Source: Excoecaria cochinchinensis (lineage: Eukaryota > Streptophyta > Magnoliopsida > Malpighiales > Euphorbiaceae). Taken from it: a DNA stretch of 64,000 bases. The stretch's first letter is position 1. Every line of letters starts with the position of its first letter. Shown piece after piece: positions 1 to 12,058 of this stretch. A program made the position numbers and the translations under genes. The notes under the pieces were generated by a model. The model ran no database searches. It was not told the DNA's origin and saw nothing but the letters and a program-made list of their open reading frames with translations. Location of the stretch: contig CANTUQ010000073.1 of NCBI GenBank assembly GCA_947683425.1, positions 5,180,501-5,244,500 of the forward strand, in the 5' to 3' direction.

Positions 1-1060
1 AATAATAATAAAGTTCATTGTTTGCAATACATGAGTGTGAATGTTTAATATGTGAACATTTACTGTTAATTGTTTGAGTTTGAGCATGTCAGACAGAGAA
101 GTAGCCCACTCACAAGGGTGTTTATCTTGGTTTTGTCAACGAGTTGGCAAAGACTAAGATGAGACGAATTTTGAACAAATGAGTATGCTCGAGAGCCTGT
201 TCAAAATGAAAGTGCCGTCTTGCAGAAATTACAAGATATGTCTTGTTAAGGTGCAAGATAAAGTCATACATAAGGTTGTATGCTTTGGATTGAGATCCAA
301 AATAAGGATCGTATGGGATCCGATGGATAGTTATGTGTAACTACCATGTTCTGTCTTAAGAGCCAGAAGTAGTTCTTAAGTAAGCGAACTAAAGTTGGGT
401 GCTTCGGTGCATCGCAACCTTACGCTTCTGTATGGTGTTTTTATATCCACATTATTTCAATGTGAGACATGCGCTCCTTTAAGGGAAGGAAAGAACACCA
501 TAACACATGTTTTATACCGTGTGTGCTTAAGTGACCAAAGAGATGGGAATTTAATACAATTGATCTCAACTTTCCCTATTGTGAGACCCTGTTAATATAT
601 CGACCCTTAGAACCCTTAACTTATCCCTGAAGTATGGTTTGATGTGGCTAGCTTGGTTAGTCTCCAAGAGGTCTGGGAAAAATTTAGGCCTGGCGGATCT
701 AACTAGAAAAGCGAGTTGAATCGTGATGGATGACATATAGTAAGAGGGGAAGATAACCTTTTGATCACATTCATAAGAATTCGTGGTTCACCGACATGTC
801 TATTATTGTTTCTATGAGTTGAAACATAATAGTGAACACGAATGACGTTTTATGAGATCATGAGTTAAAACGGTGATTGTGAGAAGGTGGTCTAGGGTTA
901 GGCATACGTGAAATGAAAGGATCGCCTTTTCGAGAAGCTATATATCCCTAACAGGTGTATAGCAAATGAGCTCTCGAGGTATGCTGGTCACACAATCTAT
1001 TAGTCTGTATAACTGAAGATTATATATATGGAATGTGTTCCGTCATGTGCGAGTGGGAGA
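1..1060 (+). mobile_element. 3' non-coding interior of a copia-like retroelement
   Basis: No sustained coding frame is visible on either strand; the 66-residue ORF at 395-595 has no recognisable motif. The segment ends in the purine run GAGTGGGAGA (1051-1060), which has the form of a Ty1/copia polypurine tract directly before an LTR start. I infer that this is the untranslated 3' interior of a plus-strand element whose coding part lies left of the window. The family is not identified. Confidence 0.4.
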
Positions 1061-1530
1061 TGATAGAGTTATGATACGCCCATGACTCTATATAGGATTG
1101 AGTTCCTATCCAGATTAAATTGAGTTATTTAATCTAAATTAAATTACCAAATCCTATCTCAGAAAGGATTCTGAGTTAGACTGGGGTTAAGACTCTAGCC
1201 TTCAGAACCTCTATAAATAGAGATGAGGTCCTCATAATTTGGTAACGAGAAAACTTATACGCCGCAAGGCTGCTCGTTCCCACTCACGATTATTTTGTGT
1301 TAATCTTTCAGGGACTTCTAGATTGTGATCTAGCTGCTATTATCCCGAGTGGGTAAAAGCCAGACCGGTGACCAATAAAGGAAGATCCTTGTACCGCTTC
1401 TGCAACGTGATTATCGTGCTACAAACAAGTACGTTTTGTTTTCCTTTATTAACTTATTTTCCTTAAGACAATAACAACAAATAAAATGCAATCAATTTCT
1501 AATTTCTATTATTATTTTAATAGTTCCACA
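1061..1530 (+). mobile_element. Putative copia-type 3' LTR
   Basis: Begins TGATAGAGTT right after a polypurine tract and ends ...AGTTCCACA, giving the TG...CA ends of an LTR of about 470 bp. A TATA box (TATAAATA, 1212-1219) lies roughly a third of the way in, as expected for U3. No second copy is visible, so the ends rest only on the PPT, the terminal dinucleotides and the TATA position. It lies next to the decayed left side of the PIF/Harbinger element, so its insertion may have removed that element's left end. Confidence 0.5.
1212..1219 (+). promoter_or_regulatory. TATA box of copia-like LTR
   Basis: TATAAATA in the context CTATAAATAGAGATGAGG, a typical plant retroelement core promoter at the U3/R boundary. 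It lies about 150 bp into the LTR. Confidence 0.55.
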
Positions 1531-1621
1531 ATTGATCAACAATTGCCTCTCTAACTATTCCCATTTACATTTGTTGGGATAAATCAATATTAATACTCTC
1601 ATGTTGTACTATAGAAGTGAC

Positions 1622-2319
1622 TTATTCATGTATTGTTAGATCTTCTCTACTGTATAATATAAACAGTTGATCAGCTCTATCTTCCATCCTAATGAAATTG
1701 TGCAATGTGCAATATGCAACGAGAATAACCTTTTGTTGACATAAAAGATAGTTTGGTATCGATTTCAAAATTGAAAATATAGCTTTTAACACTCCGAATG
1801 TCCTTTCTATCACATTACACAAGGATGAACGCTTTTGGTTAAATAACTCATATTTACTTGTAATTCGTCCTTGTACATGAAAGTCATTTAGATGATATCT
1901 TTCACCATAATATAGAGACAAAAATTCCGATATAATGAAATAACCAACATTCACGACATAATAATAATCCACAAATTAATGTCTATATTAATCAAATGAT
2001 AATAACATAAATCTATATTAAGGGAGAAATGATAATGAAAACTCTTACCGCCACTTGGAAGGGGAATACTATTTTTCCGTCTTGTTAATGCATCAAAAAG
2101 TACTCTAAAATCATTTGCTGTCCCTTCTCATCTAGTGTACGATATATAAATATCATATTGTGAGAACATATAGCCATAACATTTTGTGCCACAAGTGTTG
2201 TTTTTCTACCACGAAAGGTCTTTTGTTTAGAAGCTGGTGACCAAGTTGCCACATGAGTACTATCTATTGCACCTATACATTTCTTTACCAGACAAAAGCA
2301 AAATATTTAACTTATAGTT

Positions 2320-2359
<40 letters not shown>

Positions 2360-2941
2360 CGTTATTATATACCATAAAATAACAAAATTATAATATTTTA
2401 ATAATATATTATCTTACCTCAAAATATGGATACCATCTAGGATTGCTTTGAATTTCTAGCTGCACAGAAAATCTATTCACATGTTTGATCAAGTGAGTAC
2501 CTAAAGTAGCCAATGCTCTAATTACCATCTTACACCATTTATGAATAGTAGCAAGTGAATGTTGATATCGTTCCGCTATAACCCTTTAACGAAAATTAGA
2601 ACATAAAACTGACAAACCCATGGCCGCTCCTTCTTTCACGCTAACATCCCTTTTATCTTTTAATAAACCCATCAATTTCAATCTTTCACATAAATTTATA
2701 AAAACATGCAGTGCCATATGAAACCCTTTATAACACCTAGTCGGATTTCCTATAAGAATTTTAAGAATGTAATTTTTTCACTAAGTATTGAAGTTTTTTA
2801 AAAAACTTTTTCTATAAAATCCTGAGCCATAAAAAATCTAATTAAAAGTAAATCTAAAATCTCTTCATCCTTATCACTACTAGAACTATCACTACTCGTT
2901 GAATACACTAATACTTGATTTTGATGTAAATTTTGATCCAT
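1622..2941 (-). pseudogene. PIF/Harbinger transposase (DDE_Tnp_4-like), broken
   Basis: In the family this enzyme cuts and pastes the element using a DDE catalytic triad. Three exon-like blocks are visible. Block 1 (2941-2418) starts MDQNLHQNQ and holds the helix-turn-helix region (VIAERYQHSLATIHKWC), ending at a GTAAG donor. Block 2 (about 2285-2050) holds the first catalytic Asp in CIGAIDSTHVAT, then FRGRK and the second Asp in TANDFRVL. Block 3 (1975-1622) holds GERYHLNDF and the terminal NVIERTFGVLKAIF...LHNFI with the third acidic residue. Lesions are a TAA at 2586-2588 inside block 1, and a one-base frameshift plus a TGA (probably once Trp) near 2135-2150. The two introns fit typical PIF genes. 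The family call is secure; exact splice sites are inferred. Confidence 0.82.
2324..2358. repeat. (TA)n microsatellite in transposase intron
   Basis: Uninterrupted TA dinucleotide run of about 35 bp, located in the inferred first intron of the Harbinger transposase. Confidence 0.95.
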
Positions 2942-3033
2942 AAATCCTACATCAATTTAAAAGAAAAAAATAAGTTTATCAAATTTAAAGAAAAAATAAA
3001 ATAAACAAATAAAAAAATAAAAACAAACAACTA

Positions 3034-3035
<2 letters not shown>

Positions 3036-3073
<38 letters not shown>
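3036..3073. repeat. (TA)n microsatellite between the two Harbinger genes
   Basis: Uninterrupted TA run of about 38 bp, located between the end of the SANT gene (3167) and the start of the transposase (2941). Confidence 0.95.
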
Positions 3074-3076
<3 letters not shown>

Positions 3077-3166
3077 GATAACAAAAGTTAGCACAATAAG
3101 TAAAGCCATATGACATAATATAATTTAAAAAAAAAAATTACAGGTTCATTTACGTAAACTTTCAAT

Positions 3167-4036
3167 CTAATCTCTTCTTCTATTGCCACGCATCATGACA
3201 AATATTTTTCTACATTCTAGACTGACAAAATTTTCCAGTGCTTTGTTATATGTAACACTAGAAATATCTTATATTTCTTCCAAAATATTCATACATGCAT
3301 CTATAGTATATGGATCATCTTCAGCACTTGTAGCTTGATTGATTTCCAATTTATATCTTTTGGCTTTTGCTAATTTCTTTTCTGCTCTAGCACTTAAACA
3401 AGATGCCCACATTTCCAAACATGAATCCAATTTTTCAAATTTGGATCATTTTTTAACTCTATTAGAGCCAGGAATGTAATTGATAGGAACTCGCTTATCT
3501 TTTGAATTACAAGCATAAGTTTTTTTACCATCTGATACATGATGTATGCCCCTTTGAAGGAATTCTTTTTCAATTTGGCGCTCATCATCTGAAGTATAAG
3601 GTAATTGTGTAGAAGCATGATGTAGATGCCTAGTAGCAGTAGATTTACTGAAAATTTGACCTAGTAGGTCATAATGCCTGCACCAATTTTTCTTAAATGC
3701 TTTGAAATTTTTGTGCGTCTGCAATTTAAAAGGCATAACATTTTAGATATTGATATTTATAATATGTATCTTAATATTAAAAATTAATAATAAAAATTAA
3801 ATTACTGACATCCTTACCTTGTAAAACATCTGCCAAATGTCTTCCACAGCAAATATAGTGTTTGAATTTGAACCAAAAGTCACCCTGGTATGCTCCAATA
3901 ATTCAGTAAATAATCGATACTTTATTCGAAAATGATTGTATTTTCCCTTCAACTTTTTTACATCATGTCTCTCCCCTGCAACTATAAATAATTTATCACC
4001 CATTTCTTGCCAATCAGATGGTTTAAAAGATGGCAT
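3167..4036 (-). pseudogene. Harbinger Myb/SANT-like protein, frameshifted
   Basis: The second protein of PIF/Harbinger elements is a Myb/SANT-like DNA-binding partner that helps transposase reach the TIRs. Exon 1 (4036 to about 3815) contains GERHDVKKLKGKYNHFRIKY and the VEDIWQMFYK segment, ending at a GTAAGG donor. A short intron ends in TTGCAG near 3723. Exon 2 has KAFKKNWCRHYDLL, then a +/-1 frameshift near 3500. The downstream frame reads ARAEKKLAKAKRYKLEINQA, then a stop near 3250 inside an otherwise recognisable tail that ends RGNRRRD at 3167. The frame is also open upstream of the ATG at 4036 as far as about 4145, so the true start may be further out or in another exon. The domain call is by pattern only. 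Confidence 0.65.
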
Positions 4037-4199
4037 TCCATTTGCATCCTTTTCTACTCTCTCGTATAAACTATTTAAAGAAGCAAGTTCATTACTGTCA
4101 GACCAATCTTTCGATTCTTCACCATTTTCATTCTTTCTCCCATCTAATTATCTCTATATAAGAAAGTTTCCATTGTGTGAAGCACAAAAAATTTAAAAA

Positions 4200-5434
4200 A
4201 TATTTTAAAAACATATTTGGGAATTACAAGAAATATATTGAGAAATAAAATCAAACATTTTAAGCAGTCCCATTCGCTAGCCTAGATGGTTTAATTATGG
4301 TTGAGGGAACCTTTGTTCAATTTCATGTAAAATAAAAATTATTATTTGCTAATGATAACAAGAGCAAAAATGAGAATGCAGCCAACGAATTCCATATTTA
4401 AATTAAAAATAAAATTTCAGAAAAGCTAAAGAAAGCAAAATATAGAGAATGAAAGAGTGTTAGCTTTAATAACATAAGCGCAAATATATCAATTCTACAT
4501 ACTCAATCCATTAAGATGCAACAATAGGTGGAACAGTTACTGGTTTTTCTCCCCCTGGTCCATGTACAGAATTTAGAACAAAATATCAAAACCCCATGTG
4601 ATACATCAAGTTTACAAATCAAAGCAAGAAACTTCACAAATCCAATCTATGCAAACCAAACAAAATCCAAATTCACCGTAAACACAATAATACTTGAAAT
4701 AACTCTACATTATAAAAAATCTGAAGTAATATCTTCAAATGAACTCTAAAGTCAGAGCCCCTGGCCTTGCATGCTATAAAATGAACACAAGCACAAGAAC
4801 AAATCACATTATATCGAATGCGGTGAGAAAGAGAAAGAAGGGCAATCAAACCTGCATATTTCTTTGTGAATAGCCTCTGTAGCTATCAAAATATCAAAAA
4901 TTCAATTCAAATACACAGACAATTAGGAATCGAATTAAGCAAATCATTTTAAAATTTATTTTCAATTGCAACAATCCAATTTGGTTGAGATAAATTAGGA
5001 GAATCAAATAAGAATGAAACTGAGAAAAAATCAAAGCATGTTTTGATTCTCCTGATGATTAAATAAATCAGATTTTGATTAGATCTTAAAGAAGTTTGAG
5101 AAAGTCAGCCGAGTAAAGTAGAGATTGAATAAAACTGAAACAAATTAGGAAGAAAAAAATTGACAAAGCATGAGATGGGATTTGAAGAGCGAGATTTTGA
5201 CGGCGTTCCCATAAAAAGTGCCGTGTTTTATATTGAAAAATATAGAAAAGAAAAATTTTAGAGAAGATAAAAAAATAGTTCTGTAAATCCTTTAATATTT
5301 TAAAAAATCAGAAAAGTTATTTTCTATTTACAATTTAAGAAAATTATATCATGTGAACATATTGTACTATTTTCTATTTTCTGTAGAAAGGTTTTCTAGA
5401 AAACAGGCATTGTTTTCTATAAATAAACAGACCC
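4200..5434 (-). other. AT-rich non-coding part of the Harbinger element with right TIR
   Basis: No coding frame is supported. The terminal 60 bp contain several TTTTCTA/TAGAAAA motifs in both orientations (5375-5420) before the terminal GTTTATTTATAGAAAACA (minus strand). This is subterminal repeat structure of the kind bound by Harbinger transposition proteins. Confidence 0.5.
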
Positions 5435-5472
5435 TAAGTTTTTTTTTTTTCTATACTCGTCATTTATGTTAA

Positions 5473-5858
5473 TGTTAGATTAATTTTAATAATCATAACA
5501 GTGTGGCCCATATTACTTAATTCTAATGTAAGGTGGGCCTAAAATAATGGTTATTGGGCTTATAGAGAATTTTAGAATCACTAGGATTTTATTATAAAAA
5601 GTAGAATCCTTCCCTCTCCCTTTACATAATAGAAAAACATAGCTATCAACATATGAAAAGGAACGTTCTTACACCAACAGAAAAGAACAAAAAAGTGAAA
5701 GGCGAGAGTGGATTAAACTCCCGTAACCATAGATTAAGGTTATTATTTCCTTTTCTCTTATGAATCTTAAAGATTGATTGAATCAATTGTGTTGTTAATG
5801 ATATTAGGAGAACTTTTGACTTGTAATGTAGTTTGGAATATTAAAGTTTATGATAACA
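5473..5858 (+). repeat. 5' LTR of the 5.5-9.0 kb copia element
   Basis: 386 bp with TG...CA ends, matching the 8607-9000 copy throughout. It contains the TATA-like ATTATAAAAAGTAGAA (about 5590-5605), the likely core promoter. Confidence 0.93.
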
Positions 5859-5860
5859 TA

Positions 5861-5872
5861 TGGTATCAGAGC
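5861..5872 (+). other. Primer binding site (initiator Met tRNA type)
   Basis: TGGTATCAGAGC, two bases after the LTR end. This is the standard plant copia primer site, complementary to the 3' end of initiator methionine tRNA. Confidence 0.93.
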
Positions 5873-6856
5873 CTGATTATGATACTTTAGTTCACATTAA
5901 AGTTAATTTTATGAGTCATGATAGACATTATTATTGCTTCTGCCATAATTATATATGAATTAAATAATTAATTATTTTGAGATTAAATTAATGGTGAAAT
6001 ATTTGGAATTAGATTATTTTTCCTAAATGTTAATTTGATTTTGGTTGAATCATGTATGAAATTACATGTTTAAGATTGATATTTGTTGAAAATTGATTTT
6101 CGTTTCGAAAATGAAAGATTGAATAAGTGAGACATAACATGATTTTGGTTGGCATTTGTAAAAGTTGCAATTTTTGGTTGAAAGGTTGCATCCGTTTGTA
6201 AAAGTTACAATTTTAAGTTGAAAGGTTACTCCTGTTTCGAAAATAAAGGTTCAAGATGCTTAATTACATTTTGGTTCTTATGGTTTTTTGGACCATTATT
6301 ATTTAGTAATTAAAATTATAGTTTAGTCCCTAAAAGTTTTTGGACTTTACAATATGATCTTTCAATATTATAGTTAAATTCTCAAATTTATTTATACTTA
6401 ATTAAATGTGTACTGTATAGAAAGTTTGTTGGTCACCAAAGTGACCTTGCTTGAAAAGATATTTAGACATTTAATTTTAAATTCTTTAAATTGTTCATGT
6501 TATATGATACTAATAAAAGATGAATTGAACAATTGAAATTATTAATTACAATTCTAGGAGATCAACCAAAGGTGGATAATTGCTTATAATTAATAATATT
6601 AAAGAGACTTATCGATATACTTAGTAAATGTGTTTGTATATCCAAAGATAACATTCATACTAGCTTGAGTATAATTGATTGTCTATTAAAGTGTGTACAT
6701 ATATGTTTGTTAGCATAATTATGGATTAAGAACATATATTTAAGTATCACCCAAAGGTGAACTTAAAAATATGTATTGTTTGAATCCATTAATTATACTT
6801 AAAGCATAAATGTGTGTGTTTGTATTACATTTAGAGTTTCTAAGAATTTGTTAGCT

Positions 6857-8227
6857 ATGGACAATGGTTTGATCAAGTTCAATGGGCTAAATTATGCCAA
6901 TTGGTCTGAGCAAATCCAATTTCAATTAGGTATTATGGATAAGGACCTGGCATTAGTTGCTAAGAAGCTTGCAACCATTACTGAGACTAGTACACATGCG
7001 GAAAGAATATATTTTGAGGCTTGGGAAACATCTGATAAGTTGAGTCTTGATGCGATTAATAATGGCTGAAAATGTTAAGCCATCAATGCCTAATATAGAC
7101 AATACAAGGGAATTTATGATGAAAATCAAGGGGTACTCAAAATCAGATATAGCTGACAAGTCTATTATAGGAAACTTGATGAGCGAATTGGAGACTAAGA
7201 AGTTTAATTAGTCGCAATCAATCCATGATCATGTAATAGGCATGTCAAATATGGCTACAAAGCTGAAATCAATAGGCATGGATGTGAGTGAATCCTTTTT
7301 AATAGAATTCATTATCAATTCATTTCCTTCTGAATTTGGTCAGTTCCAAGTGAGTTATAACACTCTTAGGGGAAATAAAACTTTCAAAAAATCAAAGCCA
7401 TATTGGTACAGGAGGAAGGAGATTAAAGAAAATGAAGGAACACCCTATGCATCATATAGTACATAGTGAAGCTAGTAGCAAAAATGGAAAGCAAGGAAAA
7501 AAGAACAACAAGAAGGACAAAGCCCCAATGAAGGTTAATGAGGGCTAAATCAATAAAGAGAAGAGTTGTTTCTTTTGCAAGCTGGTCACCTCAAGAAAGA
7601 TTGCCTTAAGAGAAAGGGTTGGTTCTGTTTCAGTATGTTTTGAATCAAACCTCATTGAGGTGCCCAATAACCGGTTAGATTCAGGTGTAACTACTCATGT
7701 GTCACATGTAACTACATGCTCAGATACAGGAAATTAGATCACTTAGGAGTGATTGATTATTTAGATTCAGACAATGCTAGTTGTGTAGACTCAAGAAAAT
7801 CTACTTACGGTTATCTATTCCAACTAGTAGGAGGGGCAATTTGTTGGAAGAGCAGAAAATAATCTATCATTGTTACTTCCACTATGGAGGCTAAATTTGT
7901 GGCATGCTTTGAGGCCACTATTCAAGCATTTTAGTTGCCAAACTTTATCTTAGGGCTAGGTATTTTTAACAGTATAGCTAGACCGCTAAGAATTTATTGT
8001 GAGCAGCTGTCTTCTTCTCTATAAATGACAAGTATTCTAAGGGTACTAAACACATGGATTTGAAATATTTGTCAGTCAAAGAAAAAGTGCAAAAACATAA
8101 AGTATTAATTGAGCATATTGGAATTGATCTAATGGTAGTGGATCCATTAACTGCAGGATTACCGTCTAAAACATTTACTGGTCATGTTGAAAGGATGGGC
8201 ATTATAGATAAATCCTTGTTAGCATGA
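6857..8227 (+). pseudogene. Copia gag / protease / RNase H remnant
   Basis: Gag starts at MDNGLIKFNGLNYANW, the usual N-terminus of a copia capsid protein. It continues through several stops and frameshifts to FLIEFIINSFPSEFGQFQV (about 7280-7350). A damaged zinc knuckle follows (SCFFCK, about 7570), then the protease active-site region as LDSGVTTHVSH (about 7675-7705). Immediately after, near 7715-7760, the frame joins RNase H: DSDNASCVDSRKSTYGYLF, then TMEAKFVACFEA and ADPLT-like VVDPLTAGLPSKTF. Integrase and the catalytic part of RT are therefore deleted. The element could move only if helped in trans, and its gag is also broken. Confidence 0.8.
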
Positions 8228-8606
8228 AATCATGTTATATATATCATATGTTTGGTTATTTGCTATTTTATTTTTTGACATTTATGAATTCAATTAAAGT
8301 TATGTTTTTGCTTATTTGTTGGTTGTCACATTATGTAGTGTACACGCATTGTCTTACCGTGATAACAAATTATATTTTAAGAAAAACATCAAAGTTGAAA
8401 ATTATAGTATTTCTCGATTACAATTATTTTGAGTTGAGTTGATTTTGTGATACATGAAAGGAATCGTGTCGTTAGATGACTTGTGACTGCTATGATCCCA
8501 TAATTTCAATTCATTTAAGTTTGATGCCTTGATAGATTCAATATATAGTGCATGCTTAAAGTATATTGTTGGATCATCAAGTCATAACATGGGCCAAGTG
8601 GGAGAT

Positions 8607-9000
8607 TGCTAAATTAATTTTAATAATCATAAAAGTGTGGTCCATATTACTTGGATTGATTCTAATATAAAGTGGGCCTAAAATAATGGTTATTGGGCTT
8701 GTAAAGAATTTTAGAATCACTAGGGGTTTTATTATAAAAAGGAGAACCCTTCCCTCTCCCTTTACATATTAGAAAATCATAGTTATCAAAATGTTAAAAT
8801 GAACGTTCTTGCACTATTAGAAAAGAACGAAGAAAAGTGAAAGGAGAGAGTGGATAAAACTTCCGTAACCATGGATCAAGCTTAGTATTTCCTTTTCTTT
8901 TATGAATCCTAAAGATTGGTTGAATCAATTGTGTTGTAAATGATCTTGGGAGAATTCTAAACTTATAATATAGTTTGGAATATTAAAATTTATGATAACA
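8607..9000 (+). repeat. 3' LTR of the 5.5-9.0 kb copia element
   Basis: 394 bp, starting TGCTAAATTAATTTT and ending GATAACA. It is preceded by the purine run AAGTGGGAGA and followed by the target duplication GTTAA. Confidence 0.93.
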
Positions 9001-9005
9001 GTTAA

Positions 9006-9480
9006 GTGCCATTTCAATGTAAGGGGAGAGAATGTATTTTCTCTTTGAATGGTGTACTTAATAGAAACGCATATCGCAAAATTTAAAACTTTCCAAATTT
9101 AAGATTTCTTAATTTTTATAAAAATTAAGCGACTTGATCTTCAATAATCTTCAATTGAAGAAACCTGGCCTTATTTTGTGTCAAGAGTTAACTATAGATC
9201 AAGAAACCCCTACCTTATTTTGAAATAATTTCATCACTTAGATCTTTAATAATGTTCAATTGAATTTTAAAATAGGCCATTACTAGGTTGTATTGTGGTC
9301 TAAATGAGACAAAAGTGGCCCTGAAGGGTATGATGGTCCAAATAGGTTGTATAATAGTCCTAATGGGGAAATTATGGGTCAACCCATTGATTTTTTTTTT
9401 TTAATGAAAATTAACTTTTGATACAATTACGGCATACAAAAAAAGCTAATATAAAAATATTGCCCAAAATGGATTGCATG
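9006..9480. other. Non-coding AT-rich flank of the copia insertion
   Basis: No ORF or element ends recognised. The phrase TCTTCAATAAT(C/G)TTCAATTGAA occurs twice (about 9139 and 9243), suggesting a short local duplication. Confidence 0.4.
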
Positions 9481-10400
9481 GTTGGATTCATGTCGGGTCT
9501 AACCGAGCTTCAAAATTTTTTTCTGCGCAAGTCTGATCCTAGTCCATATAAATAAAATACGAGTTAGCACGGCCGAAATAGTATCAGGATGGGCTAGGTT
9601 CGACCAATTCGGGTTTGGTTCGGATCGGGCCTAAACAGGATTTTAAGATTTTTTTTTTGTAAGTCCAATTAAATTCTGCATAAATAAAATACAGACCTAG
9701 TACAAGTTAGGTTAGGTTCGGGCCTAGCCTAATCGGATCGAACCTAGCCAGGCTTTTATTTTTTTCTGTGCAAGTTGGATCCAAGTCCACATAAATAAAA
9801 TACAGGCTTAGCACGACTGGATCAAGTATGAGCTGAACTTAATTGGAATTTGAATTTTTTTTTGCACAAGCTTCCATAAATAAAATATAGGTCTATTTCG
9901 GGTTGGGCCGAGTTTGGGCAAGGCCAGGATGGGTCAAGCTAGGGCCGGGCATAACCAAAATTTTAAGTTTTTGTTTTTTCGCACAAGTTTACATAAATAA
10001 AATACAGGCCTACTTATAGTTGGATCAGATTCGAGCTGGGATGGATCGGATTTGGGCCAGACCTAATAAGAATTTGAAAATATTTTTGTACAAATCTGTA
10101 TAAATAAAATACAAGCTTACTTTGAGTTGAGCTGGGATTGCCCGAGTCGAGTCGAGCCAAGCTAACCGAATTTTGAAGTTTTTTTTTTTTTTTCGTAAAG
10201 TTGTATAAATAAAATACAGACCTATTTCGGGCTGGCCAAATTTAGGTAGGGATGGATCAAATTCAGGCTGAAATAGATTAGATTCAAGTCGGGTCTAATT
10301 AAAATTTGATTTTTTTTTTTTGCATAAGTCTGCATAAATAAAATTTAATGAATCATTTTGGGTTGGTCAAATGGATATGCTTTTGAGTTGAATTGGGTTT
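9480..10400. repeat. Degenerate tandem repeat, about 8 units of 85-132 bp
   Basis: Each unit has the same layout: a T-run, CAAGT(C)..., CATAAATAAAATACAG, then a (G)GGTT(C)GGGCC-rich stretch ending AAAATTT. The core ATAAATAAAATA recurs near 9548, 9680, 9791, 9876, 9993, 10102, 10204 and 10333, a spacing of roughly 132, 111, 85, 117, 109, 102 and 129 bp. Units are strongly diverged and vary in length. No ORF runs through the array. Confidence 0.8.
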
Positions 10401-11928
10401 GATTAATTTTTTTGACAGAATTTTTTAATTGGGCCAAATTTACTGCCTCTACCTTTATGGGCCATAAATCTTACACCACTTTAACAGTAGAAAAATAAAA
10501 GCTGGTGGAATAAAAGTAATAGCATATGATAATTATAAAGACAAGATAGTAGAAAATGAATTTTATAGAGATGAAAATGTAAACATAAAGCACACGGATT
10601 TCTCAAAAATGCTGTGGATTAGAAATTGATGTTAGAAAATGAGGAAGTTCATTTATAACTTAGTTAGCTAGCTATTCCATAAAAAAAAGGAAATATCTAT
10701 TTTATAAATATTTAATGAAGTTAATTTTTTTCTCATCTATATGAAATGAGTAACAGTTTATGAAAAGCTCAAAATTATATAATTGATGGAATAGATTGAA
10801 AAGGAATTAGCTATCAGTTGATAATTAAAAAAATTTATCAAATAAATTTAAAGCATCTAAAAGGTGTGGAACAAGCCCTTATAGATATATAACTCGCGTA
10901 AAAGTGAGACTTTTTTTTCTTAATATAGAAGTCTAATCTTAATTTCATAATTTATCTAACTATATAAACTTCAAGAATAACATATATATTCTATAATGGT
11001 TAATTTTATATATAATAAATATAAATTTGTATTGTATTTAAAAAATTAAAATACGCGACACTCAATTTTATTGATGTGACATTGTACAATATTAAAATAA
11101 AGATATTCATGAAAATCAATAATAAAAACCATTTGGTTCCGTTTTCAATTTCCATCAATTTCACTGTCTATCATAATTGTTTAAATAGCACATTAATATT
11201 ATAGTTAAGTGTCATACACTTCAATTTTTGAAAGACAATATAAATTTGAGTTTTATAAAAAAATTAATAAGTATAAATATTTAATAAGTCATTACGAAAA
11301 TTTAAATATTTAAATTAATTATGAAAGAAACCAGTATATATATTAGGGTTTTTTTTTTTTTTTTTTTTTTGAAGTTCTATAATGCATAAAAGTTACATAA
11401 GCTAATAAGTGGATCATCACTTCCCATATGAGCTTGAATAAAAAAGAAAAAAAAATAATGATAATGGAAGTTTTTAGAGTTGTAAAGTTACACAAAAGTG
11501 AAGTAATTATTAGCGAGTTTTAAAATATTCAGATTTTAAGAGGAATTGACTCCTATATATGCGTTCATTATGGATTTATTTTTTTATAGATATATATTTT
11601 ATGTGTGATGATGATGCTGGTTTTTAGATTGTTACTGGTGTGGCGATTAGAATATTTTATATAGGACTAAAAATTAATTTTACAAATTGTATACTTGATT
11701 AATGCGAATCAACTAAAATTAATGCTAATCGTTTTGTTTTCTACCAAATTTTGACGCATTGGTTATAAGTCTAAAACTATGATTTTTAGTAGGGTGAGCA
11801 AACTGGAACTAAAAGTAAAAATTAAGTCGAAGCATTAGAAATTATGTATATTTGATGGGTTCAATTTTTTAAGTAATGTTCTATTATAATTACTTAAAAT
11901 TTTAAATTTCATTAATTAATATATACTA
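10400..11928. other. Unassigned AT-rich DNA
   Basis: About 1.5 kb without a supported gene or element boundary. It includes a poly(T) run of about 22 at 11349-11370. I see nothing else to annotate. Confidence 0.5.
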
Positions 11929-12058
11929 ATAATTAGCAGAGGTGTGCATCGGTCAGGTTCGGGTCAAACCGAACCGAGTCCGATTAACTCGAACCGCAAA
12001 TTTTTGCTAAAATTGCCACCCGAACCGACCCTAAGTTATACTAGGGTCGCGAACCGAA

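Larger units (their letters stand above)
1622..5434 (-). mobile_element. Decayed PIF/Harbinger DNA transposon
   Basis: Contains both genes typical of the superfamily on the minus strand: a DDE_Tnp_4-type transposase (1622-2941) and a Myb/SANT-like protein (3167-4036). The right terminus ends ...AAATAAACAGACCC followed by TAA (5435-5437), matching the usual PIF/Harbinger terminal bases and 3-bp TAA/TTA target. The left terminal inverted repeat was not found; the element seems cut near 1530-1620, next to the putative LTR. About 1.2 kb (4200-5430) is AT-rich non-coding DNA, probably the leader and promoter of the SANT gene. It is non-functional because of the transposase lesions. Confidence 0.8.
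5473..9000 (+). mobile_element. Ty1/copia element with both LTRs and TSD, internally deleted
   Basis: The 5' LTR is 5473-5858 and the 3' LTR 8607-9000; both begin TG(T/C)TA(G/A)ATTAATTTTAATAATC and end TATGATAACA. A perfect 5-bp target duplication GTTAA flanks the element (5468-5472 and 9001-9005). The primer site TGGTATCAGAGC follows the 5' LTR, and AAGTGGGAGA precedes the 3' LTR. The interior is only about 2.75 kb because integrase and nearly all of the reverse transcriptase are missing. Many small differences between the LTRs show the insertion is not recent. Confidence 0.93.
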
